This document shows, piece after piece, positions 47,670 through 58,123 of a stretch of DNA of 64,000 nt. The notes under the pieces were generated by a model. The model was not told the origin of the DNA and did no database searches. It was given only the letters and a program-made list of their open reading frames with translations. The stretch is from Diospyros lotus (Eukaryota; Streptophyta; Magnoliopsida; Ericales; Ebenaceae), in contig NC_068339.1 of the NCBI RefSeq assembly GCF_014633365.1, positions 26,855,316 to 26,919,315 on the forward strand, in the 5' to 3' direction. The position numbers and the translations under genes were made by a program. The stretch's first letter is position 1. Each line of letters opens with the position of its first letter.

Positions 47670-48841
47670 GATTCTCAACCTCAACCCAGAATTTCTTTCC
47701 TCGCAAGGGTTGCAATACGAAGTTGTAAGTCTTACCATATGTTTCCTCCTTGTACCATGAGGAAACATAAGTTTCTGGAAGTGCCTTGTTGGAATAAATA
47801 GTAGTGACTGCATGTGTACATGGGATGCCAGTGAGATCCCATTCTCTGCATGTGCAACTCATGGACTTCATGTCAACTTTGTGTGTGTCATCAGGATTAC
47901 ATAAACTCTTGATTTCATACCCAAACTCTCCATTCCAATCTACCACCCAATCACAAGAATTCTCTTTCGCCTTATCTAACTTCTTAATAGCTGCAGGAGA
48001 AACGTTTGTGGGCCATTTTGCAAGTTCACTTCTTTTCCTTGCAATTCTCCTCGTGACCATAATTCTTACCTCTTCAAGCATCAAGAGGATGGACTTATGT
48101 CTCGACTCCAATATCCATTCATTGAAAGCCTCTACTATGTTGTTATCCACTACATAGCATTTAACACTTGTTCTGAAATAGATTTTATACCATTTTTCCA
48201 CTGGCCAGCTCTATGCAAGCTCAACAATCCCATTGCCCATCTTTCCTAACTTCTGAAGTTTCTTTTTCAAATCCTCTTTGTATGGAGCTCTAGCACATTC
48301 CCAAAAGCAAAACTTCCTATCATCACCCTTCCATTTCTTAGCAAATGCATGGTAAATGTGCCTAGCACATTCCCTATGCTCTGCTAAGGGTAAAACATCA
48401 GCTATAGCACGTTTCGACCCCTACACAAATAATTTAGATTACACAAGTTAAATGAAGGAATAAAACAAATTAAAGTAATAAATAAACAAAAAAATTGATT
48501 AAGAATTTAATATCACCACTAACCTTTTGCATGTTAGAAACAATTGTTATCTCTTGACCATCTCCTAACTGAAGATCATGCTTGAGCAATCTAACAAACC
48601 AAGTCCAAAGAATGGGTGTTTCACTAGCTACTATTGCCCAAGCAATAGGGAACATTTGATTCTTCCCATCTCTCCCAATTGCATCTAAAAGAATACCCTT
48701 GCAAATCCCTTTCAGGAAGCAGCCATCAATATCTAATATCTTCCTACACCTACCTAGCCACCCCTTTCTCAAAGCGTCAAAACAAACATAGAACATATCA
48801 AAGTAGTTAACCTTGTTTGGATTATCATCACATGACTTCAA
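47670..48841 (-). pseudogene. MULE transposase, catalytic (MULE/DDE) and SWIM region
   Basis: Minus strand. From 48841: the R-K-I-L-D-I-D-G-C-F-L-K-G motif holds the first catalytic Asp, then I-G-R-D-G-K-N-Q-M-F-P-I-A-W-A, typical of PF10551. The exon ends T-I-V-S-N-M-Q-K at a splice donor; the family has S-D-x-Q-K, so the second catalytic Asp is Asn here. After the intron (about 48421-48528) comes C-A-R-H-I-Y-H-A-F-A-K-K, then a TAG at about 48213 just before W-P-V-E-K-W. The frame continues to D-N-N-I-V-E-A-F-N-E-W-I-L-E and the SWIM zinc finger C-T-C-R-E-W-D-L-T-G-I-P-C-T-H. It stops at the Copia junction (47669) and resumes at 36195. Confidence 0.85.
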
Positions 48842-49501
48842 AATAACAGTGCTTCCCGGGTTCGAGGTCTTAATCTCCTCTACATAATCCCACGTTTACC
48901 ATATTCCTCAACGTAACTCCCCATAACAGAATCTAACACTTTTTTTTTTTAGCACTCCTATAAACACTAATGCTGACCTCCATTTTCAATAACTTCCTAC
49001 ATAGTCCTTTAAGCATTGCAAGCTTAATTCTAGGTCCTGACACAATTAATTCCTTAAAATGTTTTGCTATAAAAGAAGATCTTACAAGTTTGTTTTTGTT
49101 ATCCCCCCTACAACAAGTATGTTCAGGCTTAAAAGTCTTTATCGTCAAGCTGGCATCACTCTTTTCCTTAGAAGCAAACAGAACAAATGGATATTTATCA
49201 ACACATACAAACTGAACCCTCTTAGAATCATTTTTCTTCAACCTTAGTTTTTTTTCCTTGACCATAGAATACTTTATAACAACTTGCTTAAATTCTGCAG
49301 TGCTTTCAAAAGACATACCAAGGCAAAAATCAAGAATATGTGCCTCATCGTCAAACCTTATTTGGGAACTAGGCTTCACAACAAACTGTTCCCCACCTTT
49401 TTAGCCAGATTCACCAGAGGTATTAGAGAAACTACCCAGATCGTCACTTGGAATGTAGATTGAATGATTGCTGCTATTAGAGTCTTCTTCCCCATCAATA
49501 T
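48842..49501 (-). pseudogene. MULE transposase, N-terminal DNA-binding (MuDR) domain
   Basis: Minus strand, exon 2 from 49501. An acidic stretch (D-I-D-G-E-E-D-S) with a TAA at about 49402 leads into the MuDR N-terminal domain: F-K-Q-V-V-I-K-Y-S, K-L-R-L-K-K-N-D-S-K-R-V, C-V-D-K-Y-P-F-V-L-F-A-S-K, then T-F-K-P-E-H-T-C. This is the family's cysteine/histidine region (PF03108). The frame is lost at about 48930 after a run of A/T and recovered at 48841, so at least one frameshift and one nonsense change lie here. Confidence 0.8.
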
Positions 49502-50391
49502 CTATACAAAATGCAAGATATGCAAAGGTCATATTTTAAATACAAGCCAACGTAAATGAAGTGGGAATTTATGGTAAATACCTACATTTTCACCTACAGC
49601 TTCTGCTCTATTAGTCTTCCTATTTGCATCATCCCAATCATTAGCAGTTGCATCAATAGTGGCAGTAGCTTCATCCAGATCTACCTCTACAACATCTTTT
49701 CCCTCTCCATCTCCCTCATTTCTTAGAATCCATTCAATCCTTGCTCTCATCTCTCTAATATTTTGCCTTGCAGCTTGCAATTCCTCATTTTTATCATTGA
49801 AAAAGTTTGTTACATCTTCCACTAGGTCATCAAAAGTTGCATCAAAGGGTTCTTTGTCGAAGACTACATTTTCCACATGTTCCTCATTAGCTACATCATC
49901 TTTTACTTGAGTTCCCTCACAACTCCCCAAACCAATTCGTTGCCCTACTGCCCCTTCATAAACTACTAAACTAGTTTCTAGTAGGGGACCAACTTTTTTA
50001 GAAAATTTACCAAATTGACCCTCATTTATAGACTCAGGAGATATAAGAACATGTGGTTGAAAAGGGTTATTAGTTGAAACATAATCTATTTTACCTTCAC
50101 CCTCAAGGTATATATCTAATGTGTCCCCATCAACTACGCCTTTACATATTGTGAAAATACTATCATCATTCGATATCTCACCAAAGTTATTTTTACACTT
50201 CAAATAAATTGCACTAACCTTGTTGAATTTTAAGTGATGGGAAATAACCCAAGTCACCATAGGAAATGAGAACGTTTCAAAGTCAAACTCTAATTCAATC
50301 TCCCTATTCTCCCCTCCCCCACATAGCTACTTTCTTCCTTTACCACGACACCATCGTGAAAAAGTCTCAACTTTACTGCCAAGTCACACAT
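49502..50391 (-). pseudogene. MULE transposase, N-terminal PB1-like region and acidic linker (exon 1)
   Basis: Minus strand. The ATG at 50391 opens M-C-D-L-A-V-K-L-R-L-F-H-D-G, the usual start of the plant-mobile/PB1-like domain of MULE transposases, followed by Y-V-G. A one-base indel in a G run near 50325 shifts the frame; the correct continuation is E-I-E-L-E-F-D-F-E-T. The rest (50260 downward) is open, acidic and ends in a predicted coiled coil (E-E-L-Q-A-A-R-Q-N-I-R-E-M-R). It is spliced at a GT-AG intron (49502-49581). Confidence 0.75.
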
Positions 50392-51196
50392 TCTACAAAA
50401 AAAAAAAAAAAAAAAACACAAGAAAAATAAAATGCATGTTAGTTGCCAGCTAGGTTATTATAATATAGTCAATTTACATACACTCAGTCAACACCCTTAC
50501 CACAAAATGACATATAGATAACCACTACAGCAATTGATTAACTCAAGATTCCACAAGCAGCCAAAACTGAATTAACCCTTAAAGAAGCAAATGAAAGTAA
50601 TCATAACCTACAATAATTTGGGACCACAACAACATAGCCACCTAGAAGCACAAACCCACTCGTTTACCATTTCAAAACCCATTGAAAAATAACAAAAGCA
50701 CAAACCCACAACTGTCGAACAAACCCATAACCCTCGAAAAACCCATTCGAACAAACCCATAACTGTCGAAAAACCCATTCAAACAAACCCAACATACAAG
50801 ATAAATGAACAAATTTACACATATATTTAGTAAAAATAGAGACCAATTTCAAGTGCGCACATCCAGTTGACAACTCACCCTTCAATGGAGAAGTAGAAGA
50901 ACTCGAAATCCTCTTAGGCACATTCAATGTTGCGAGCTTTGACTGTTAAAGAGAATGTGACTTTGACGACCTTCTATGGTTTCACCTTCAATGAGTTGGG
51001 ATTTAGGTTTTCGCCTATTACATCCAAAAGTCACTAAATTAGGTTTCAAAATCTGAATTAGGTTTGGTTTAGTGAATTTGATTTTTTTTTTAAATCAACG
51101 TGTTTTATTCCTTGCACGTGGATGTTTAAAATGTTGCATACGTGTCATCTCAAGCCCTTAAAGGGCACGTGATATCACACATAGACGAATGTAGAA
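50392..51196. other. MULE 5' region between right TIR and transposase start
   Basis: A poly-A/T run (50399-50415) and a short tandem array of 'aacaaacccataactgtcga' / 'aaaacccattcgaac' units (50693-50800, about 33 bp period) lie upstream of the transposase start. No further ORF. Confidence 0.4.
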
Positions 51197-51314
51197 GACA
51201 ATGACTAAACATCTAGCTTTTTAATTGTCTAAAGATCGAATCTTGAGATTTTTTAGGTGAGGGACTGAATGTCATAGTTTTTAATAGTTTAAGGACTTTA
51301 AGATGTATTAAGCC
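51197..51314 (-). repeat. MULE right terminal inverted repeat
   Basis: Inverted partner of 33681-33798. It ends agatgtattaagcc at 51314, followed by the target duplication aagtaagaa. Confidence 0.9.
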
Positions 51315-51323
51315 AAGTAAGAA

Positions 51324-53440
51324 TATACTATTTTATGTTTGGTTTAAAAGAAACAATAGAGGTCTCGATTCAATGAAGGCACAAATGTTATTGGTATTTT
51401 TACACATATCTATTTGAATGGAGGTAGGGTACAACAAACAAAGTGCAATTTTGATGGAAATTGGTTTTTCCTATTGGAGTTTTAAATGTTGAGTAGTAGA
51501 TGTGTAGCTATAGTGTGTTCTTGACCTACTTTATCAGTTGTATTAGTTGTATTGAGTTGTGTAATCCCTTTTCCCCTCCTTCTCGTTGGCTTTTTCTTTA
51601 ATAAAATTTCATAGTCACTTTATCAAAAAGTTGGGGAATTTTTTTTCGATCTAAAGTCTCCAAAGAGGATTTAGGTAAAGACTTATCTTATTTTTCTAAT
51701 AGGTCTTACTAATAACTTAGTTGACAAAAAGGCAAAGCCCCAAGAACCAAAATCTCTTAAACTAATAAGAAAGGACATTAGCCAAAATGGGAAAGGCCTC
51801 ATGTCTCTATGTACGTTCAATTCTAAATTCAGTTGAATCTAAGAAAATAACCATTGGGAATATGATTGTGATATAAATTCACTATGCTTTCCTTTGAGTA
51901 TAATGACCATGAAGATCGTGACAAAGGAACAAGATGGCGCACAATGAAAGAAATGGAAGAGAATGCCTCAAGATGGAAGAAAAGGGAAAATCAATAGCTT
52001 CCTAGCTTTAAATCTCCGAGATGCAATTTAAAGAAGTCAAACTTACCCAATCTAGAGAAAAAATGATGGTGTCAAGGTTTGTAGTGTGTAAAGCGAAATA
52101 ACAGTTCGATCTGGTCTAATTTGTCATCATCCAAATCACGAGTCATCTAAATTGATTAGATCTCTCGGTTGGTAGGTGAGTGGTAGGTTGTTTTATAGTC
52201 TTTTGCTTTTCTATTTGGCCTTCTATTTGTCTTATTGTAGTTCCAATGATTTTCGCATAAAGCCAACTTGCATGGTCGTTGGGGTTTGTCCATCTTTTGG
52301 CTCTTACTTGGAGCTTTGGCCTAGGGTATCCTAGTTCATGTCGGTAGTTTTTCTAGTTGTGTTGCTAATTTTTGGTCATAAGAAAACAGAAAAGAAAAAG
52401 AAAACATCATTCTATTAACTTTCCACTTAATAGACAATTGGATATGAACAGACTCAATGTTATCTTATCAAGCTTAGTTGTCCTCATTGCATACCATAAT
52501 CATCTTATTCTATCTTGTTACTAACCAATTTTAGTAGCATCAATGCACATTAGTTCCCCCAAATTACTATATATTAGACATTATATCATGGGCCACAAAT
52601 AAAGCATAGCAAAAATAGGATTTAAACCTACATCATTGGACTTGCAAGGTTATATCTCCAATCCTCCCTTACCACTAAGGCCTTGTTTGTGCTTGAGTTT
52701 AGGGTCAAACTCCACTTGAGGTAAATTTTTGGCCGAGGTGAAACATGATATGTGTAATTTACTATTAATATTATAATTTAACAATAATTTTAATAATAAT
52801 AATGAATTTATTTATAATATAACATAATGTTATAATAGAATATATTACATGATATAATATATAATATAATACAGTAAATATATTAAAATATCTAATCTAT
52901 TGAAATATTGTAGTATAAATTATATGAATCTCTGATCTTATATTATTTTATTATTTATATAATAAACATAATTGATATTACAAGATACGGACAATGTAAT
53001 ATAACACAATATTGATATAATATAATATGATAATGAATTAATATATAATATACTATAAAATATATGATATATTATTATAATTTAATAATTTTAACTTTTT
53101 TATGTAATTTAATTAACTGACCTCATCAATTTTCCTTTTTTAACTCAATTCCAATGTAGTTCTAGGTTCCCGTTCTAGTTACATTTATGACATATTTTAT
53201 TTTTTTCATTTATAATATTATTAAATGACTGATGAGTCATATATATATATAGTTTTGCGGAATGCTACATTTATATAATTTCATTTAAATATTAATATTT
53301 ACATCAAAATTATGTAAAGGAATTATGTTTATTAATTTATTGCAGAAACTAACTTCAGCCAATGAGTGATTGATAAGAGCACTTTAATTTTTATTATTTT
53401 TTTTTGGGTTCCTTTTGGGGATGACCATTTTAATTCTAAT
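51324..53440. other. Intergenic: two LINE-like 3' tails and a very AT-rich tract
   Basis: 51560-51640 ('ccttctcgttggctttttc', 'tttaataaaatttcatag', 'tttatcaaaaag') and 52280-52420 ('gctttggcctagggtatcct', then A/G-rich) resemble 3' ends of truncated LINEs; the second is related to 13550-13660. 52740-53100 is almost pure A/T with 'ataatataatat' runs. A block starting 'aaggccttgtttgtgcttga' at 52678 looks like the head of a PIF/Tourist-type element, but no other end was found. Confidence 0.35.
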
Positions 53441-53529
53441 TGTGGACTTTCCTTAATCACCAGTGTTGACTATCGATGGCAGAAAAGCAAATATAGGTCC
53501 AAATGAAAAAGCCCTCACAGTAGACGACA

Positions 53530-53565
53530 CAAAGATGCGTCATCACTCTCTGCGTCATCACTCTC
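53530..53565 (+). promoter_or_regulatory. Duplicated TGCGTCATCACTCTC motif upstream of the MYB gene
   Basis: Two adjacent copies of tgcgtcatcactctc, 16 bp apart (about 53535 and 53551), lie about 110-130 bp before the ATG. The core CGTCA/TGACG is the recognition half-site of TGA-type bZIP factors, and the paired arrangement resembles as-1 elements. A pyrimidine (CT) microsatellite follows in the presumed 5' leader (53637-53657). Confidence 0.4.
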
Positions 53566-53661
53566 TCTTCTCAAAGTCTCCATATTCATTATCTTCCCTT
53601 GCACCATCGACCGACCTGCCCTCCGCCCCCCCGCCTCTCTCTCTCTCTCTCTCTCTCTGAA

Positions 53662-54782
53662 ATGAAGGGATCTTCGCGTTCGTCTTCTTCGCTCGTCGGC
53701 CAGCGAGATGAGCAAGAAATACCCGCCGTCGGGACAACTCTGGCGCCGGAGCAGAACCAGCAACCCGCCGTTAGGCAACGCGTCCGCCGTTCCCAGAAGA
53801 CTTGTCTCCGGTGGACCCCTGATCTTCACCGCCGCTTTGTGTATGCAGTTGAGAACCTCGGTGGAGCAGACAGTACGTAATTAAACTCTCTCTTTCTCTC
53901 TCTCTCTCTACCAGTGAGACTTCAAAGGGTGAGGATTATGATGATGTTGAGATGATTTTGCTTCTTTTGTCTGTTTGTTCATCTTTTGGTAGGGGCAACT
54001 CCAAAGATGATTTTGGAATTGATGAATTTGAAAGATCTTACCATACTTCAAGTGAAGAGCCACCTTCAGGTTCTGATTCTAGACCCGTGTTTGGGTATAC
54101 AAGATCGATCTATCTATCTATCTATCTATCGATCGATCGATCTACCTATATGATAACAAAATCAGAACAACTACATGAAGAGTGCAACTATTTTGATTTT
54201 CTTGTGCGCTTGTCTTTAATTTTCTCAATATTTGTCTGAATATTTTCACATTCGCCATGGACAGGCGTACCGGAAGGCGAGGAACGCCGGGACGTCGAAA
54301 GGTAAAATAACTTCTTTCCCCCTTTTTTTTTTTTTTTGCTAATAAGTTATTCTTGGATTAATGCTACACAGATAAAATATCATATGAATCTTTATTAAGA
54401 ATTAATTAATTAAGAAAACGGATAATCGTAAATTTTTTTTTTTTTTTTTATGCTAAGAAGTAGTTCTTGGATTAATACTACACAGATAGAAAACAATATG
54501 AATCTTTTATCAAGAAATAATTAATTAAGAAAACAGACAATTATTAATGCATTTGCTTATCATGTCTAATTAAGTTCATGGGTTTGAACTCGATTCCATT
54601 GACAAGTTTTATATAGGTTGATGACACCTTTTTAATGAAATAGATTTCTGTCCTTTTTCTTCTAATGGATTAAGCGTTTCATATTTTTAACCTCCATTAC
54701 TGAGCTTCTGTTGCAGAAGCTGCAGCTGTAGCAGCAGCAACAACAACAGAAAGGAACATGGTTCGCTCAACCTTCTATTATC

Positions 54783-54829
<47 letters not shown>

Positions 54830-55047
54830 ATCAGAGACTAATGGCTTTGAGACCTTCCCTGATCTTATTCTTGCAGAGAGATGATCAAGGGGAGGGGCTT
54901 CTGATAGATGGCGGCGATAATGTTCAGGGAACTGCTGGAAGAGAAGGCACTGGAAATAACACCATGTCAGAATCAGTTGGTTCCAAAAATCCTGAACCTT
55001 CTACTGGAGATGAAAACGGCATCTCTCTTGAACTAACTCTAGGTTAA
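53662..55047 (+). CDS. GARP-type MYB-like transcription factor with EAR repression motif
   Basis: Five exons: 53662-53872, 53993-54069, 54265-54301, 54717-54760 and 54877-55047. All introns are GT-AG and phases agree, giving 179 residues. The N terminus is low complexity. The single GARP/MYB-CC-like DNA-binding domain (residues about 46-105) starts L-R-W-T-P-D-L-H-R-R-F-V-Y-A-V-E, passes G-G-A-D-R-A-T-P-K (joined across intron 1) and ends V-K-S-H-L-Q then A-Y-R-K. The C terminus has an acidic/Gly-rich tail ending S-L-E-L-T-L-G, an LxLxL EAR motif that recruits TOPLESS-type corepressors in this family. The nearest groups are the At1g14600/At2g02060/KANADI-like GARP proteins, and the short length fits the former. 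The residue after S-H-L-Q, usually Met or Lys, is Ala. No disabling change is seen. The ATG follows a CT-rich leader and has no in-frame ATG before it. Confidence 0.85.
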
Positions 55048-56930
55048 TTCACCTAGCTACCTGCGCATATGAAACTACATTTTAGTATAACTCTAGGCTT
55101 ATGATTATCAGTACTTTGGGAGCTTCACAGATTCTGTTCTTAGTGGTTTTTCCTGCTAGATGGCTTTGAGGGCCAGCGTCTTGAGGGCGGGATCAGTGGA
55201 CATTATATCCCTCTTAAATCTTTTTAATATCATTCTGCATTTCTATCCCAATATATATATATATATATATATATATCTCAAATAGCAGTTCACAACTTGG
55301 AAAGTGGACTAAGGTGGCCAAACAATCTGTGAATACCTTTTTTTTTATTTCAATAAATGATGAAATTTTGCTAATAAAATAAAGATGCATGAAGAAACCA
55401 CACAAATGAAAACCCACCAAGATACACCTGGAAAGAGCGCAGCCCACCACCAAAATCCACAAAACTGCCAAAGTGCTAGGCGTTCTTTGTTTGGGTGTTT
55501 TCTGTTGATCTCCTTTAGAATATGATATGATCTTCATCTTTAATTAAAAAAAAAAAAAGCTGCATTACCAAAACCTCGACGATTCCGAAATCCGAAAAGC
55601 ATTGCCCCTGCTCACGAAAAAGCACGCCAATGGAAGAAAATCTGGTCACCAAGCAATTCAACCGGCCTGATCCCTCAATGTCCAACACTCCATTAAGCAT
55701 CGTAAAACTTCCAAAACAATCCATTAAGAATTCCTTTGGTTATCTTTCCTTTCTCTTTTTTTTGTTTTTTCTTTTTCTTTTTTAAGGTAGATGAGAGGCC
55801 TAGCCAATGTTATTAATTATGAGACGAGGATTCGGAGGGTTTTATCCTATAGAATCTGATTACACGAACTACTTGGATTTTCTTTCCTTCTGAATTGTAA
55901 CAACTAAAAGGTATCTTGAGGTTGGCCTTCTTGTTTGTTCCGTGGTTTTCTTGAGTCTATGGCATTTGGTGCTTTAGTTTGTTGAGTTCGGATTTGTCGT
56001 CGATTTTTCTAGCTTGATTTTTTGGTGCATTTGTCTGTTCTCCGTGCAATTAAAGAAAAAACATTTTTTAACTCTGTGCTCAAGCAAATTCCATGCTCTT
56101 TTGGACAGATATGTATTTTTATCTATCATGGAGTTACAAGATTGAAACTGAGTGTTCATTTAATTGTATGTATGGTGATATTTTTATCAATGAAAGATAT
56201 TTAGATTTATTATCACTTTTTGGAAAAGATTTGCAAATTATTAATGGTTGCCTTTTTTTTTCTTGATAAAATTAATTCTACAATCAACATTTCACGATTA
56301 TACTTGAATGAGCACGAACAATGTTTAAAAAGTTAAGATGGTATGGAAGTGAAGAGAAAAGGTCCAAATGTCAGCCAGAGTCGAATTAGAATATGTTTTT
56401 ATTTAGTAAAATAATAAATTAGTGCTAAGGGTAATGGTCATTAGGGAGTAGAAAATGCAGTTTACTGTTTACATAAGGTGCAGGTTTCAAAATGCTCTTA
56501 TTAGTTGGTAATGAATATATAGTTTGAAACATTTCAGCTCCTACTAGAAGTATTTTAGCTTAAATACAAGGTGCAAAAAACGTACCTACACTATTCTTAC
56601 CTTAACCTAGGTTAGCATCACCGAATAAATAAATATATAATTATTAGAAGTATGATCTAAAATAAAAATATCAAAATTCATCTCGTAATTTTATAATAAG
56701 CTTCAAAGCTTTGGTGAACTGTGACAAACACAACATTTACAAATCAATAAGAAATAATAAATACAAATTATTCCATAGTCTCAAAGGTTTTTTTTTTTTT
56801 TCCCAATTCCACTATTTCTCATCAGCCGTCATAGCTCATAAATGCAGTGGCTCTCTTGATCATTTCTCTTTTTCTAAGTGAAATGACTCACATAAGAAAA
56901 TTATCATTTTACATCATATATAGTTCATAA
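55048..56930. other. Downstream of the MYB gene: untranslated and intergenic DNA
   Basis: An AT microsatellite (55251-55275) is followed by sequence such as 'caataaatgatgaaattttg' and 'ccaccaagatacacctggaa' (55350-55450), which looks like an inverted LINE 3' end. A GC-richer block at 55560-55730 shows no recognisable domain in any frame. The rest holds nothing supportable. Confidence 0.3.
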
Positions 56931-56950
56931 ATGCTTCCCCCCCGCGGTCT

Positions 56951-56951
56951 C

Positions 56952-57017
<66 letters not shown>

Positions 57018-57030
57018 GAGAGGGGAGGGG
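56951..57030. repeat. Compound microsatellite (TA)n(GA)n(G)n
   Basis: TA repeat 56951-56975, GA repeat 56976-57007, G run 57008-57019. The ORFs reported on both strands here are translations of the repeat. Confidence 0.9.
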
Positions 57031-58118
57031 GTTGGGGGAAGACATTAAAAATAGGAAAATGTTCACATATCATCCTTGAATTTTCTCTAAATTGCATAAA
57101 CTATCCTTATTTTGACCTCTTTGACTTTATTAGTTGCTATATAGCATTTTCCCTCTACAATTAAGTAACTATAGTTAATTTTTCAAAAATGTCCAAAATA
57201 CCATCATATTTCTCTTTCTCTCTTTAAAATAATAAAGCAAAAATTAAAAATTAAAAATTAAAATAATTGGTGATAAAGGTCTACACTCCACAATGATCGT
57301 TGTTGTTGCTATCGATGTGTTAATAGGTTCGAGAGAGAAAGAGAGAAAGAAGTTATTGAGAACGTCACATAGTTGTTGTTAAAGAAATAGAAAATGTCAT
57401 CTGTTGTTGTGGAAGACTGCAAGATGATTACTTATTACCTCTCGACAACCCCTAGTCTTTCTCTATCGCTTTTCTTTGTAAATCACTGGTTCAATTGGCA
57501 AAGAAACACCATTATGTTCGACTTCTATGTTTCACTTCTATGCAAATTGAACCCAATGGGATTAGATTTTGCAAATATTGATTTTGACACCAACATCAAC
57601 ATCTCGATAGGAAAAAAAAAAAAAACATAGTCTTTGGCATCATGGAAAAACTGCACTAGGTCAATTTCTCTTCTTTGTTGATATTGTGAAGAAAAACTTA
57701 TACCGATAACCCTTTACTAATTTATCTCCAATTTGAGAAAACCCTAGCTAGTAAGAGAATTTGCAAAGTGTACTCCTTTTATCCTTTTCTTGACCTATCA
57801 TTGGTTGTTTGTGAAGAATAGCCCTTATAAACTTACCAACAAGAAAAGGAATAACAATGAAGAAAGAACGATGACAGGGAAGATTAACATGGAAATAAGG
57901 AATAAATGAGAGAGAAACTAAGGGTATGTTCTGCAAATAGGGGTGAAATATGTCAATTTGCACTACTAGTTAATGGTAATGGAGGTTAGTAATGTTTCTT
58001 AAAATATGCTGGTAGTCGATGTAATTTAGGCAAACCTTAAGAGACTATGACATTTACTTGAAAATAAGCCTCTATAGCTAGAATGAAGAAAAAGTCATCA
58101 TAACCACTTTTCTTAATT
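57031..58118. other. Intergenic, no gene seen
   Basis: AT-rich sequence. Short open frames at 57394-57630 and 57748-57963 have no recognisable features. Confidence 0.3.
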
Positions 58119-58123
58119 GATGA

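Larger units (their letters stand above)
33681..51314 (-). mobile_element. MuDR-like (MULE) element, 17.6 kb, carrying a nested Copia element
   Basis: Terminal inverted repeats of about 117 bp start ggcttaatacatcttaaagt at 33681 and end with its reverse complement at 51314, with about 90 % identity by eye. The flanks aagaatgaa (33672-33680) and aagtaagaa (51315-51323) agree in 7 of 9 positions, a decayed 9-bp duplication as expected for Mutator. Two genes point inward from the two ends: the transposase from the right (50391 leftward) and a GRF-zinc-finger gene from the left (34363 rightward). Without the Copia insertion (36198-47669) it would be about 6.2 kb, a normal autonomous MULE size. 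Confidence 0.9.

Noticed and set aside
47804..48157. 117-codon plus-strand ORF
   Set aside because: Antisense shadow of the MULE transposase, whose SWIM and catalytic motifs lie on the minus strand in the same interval.
49659..49910. 83-codon Ser-rich plus-strand ORF
   Set aside because: Antisense shadow of the acidic, Glu/Asp-rich linker of the MULE transposase.
52678..53160. PIF/Tourist-type MITE starting aaggccttgtttg
   Set aside because: Only one end resembles such an element. No inverted partner or TTA/TAA duplication could be found in the AT-rich tract that follows.
53515..53829. 104-codon minus-strand ORF overlapping the MYB first exon
   Set aside because: Translation of the antisense of the CT-rich leader and exon 1. 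No domain; the plus-strand gene has consistent splice phases and a recognisable DNA-binding domain.
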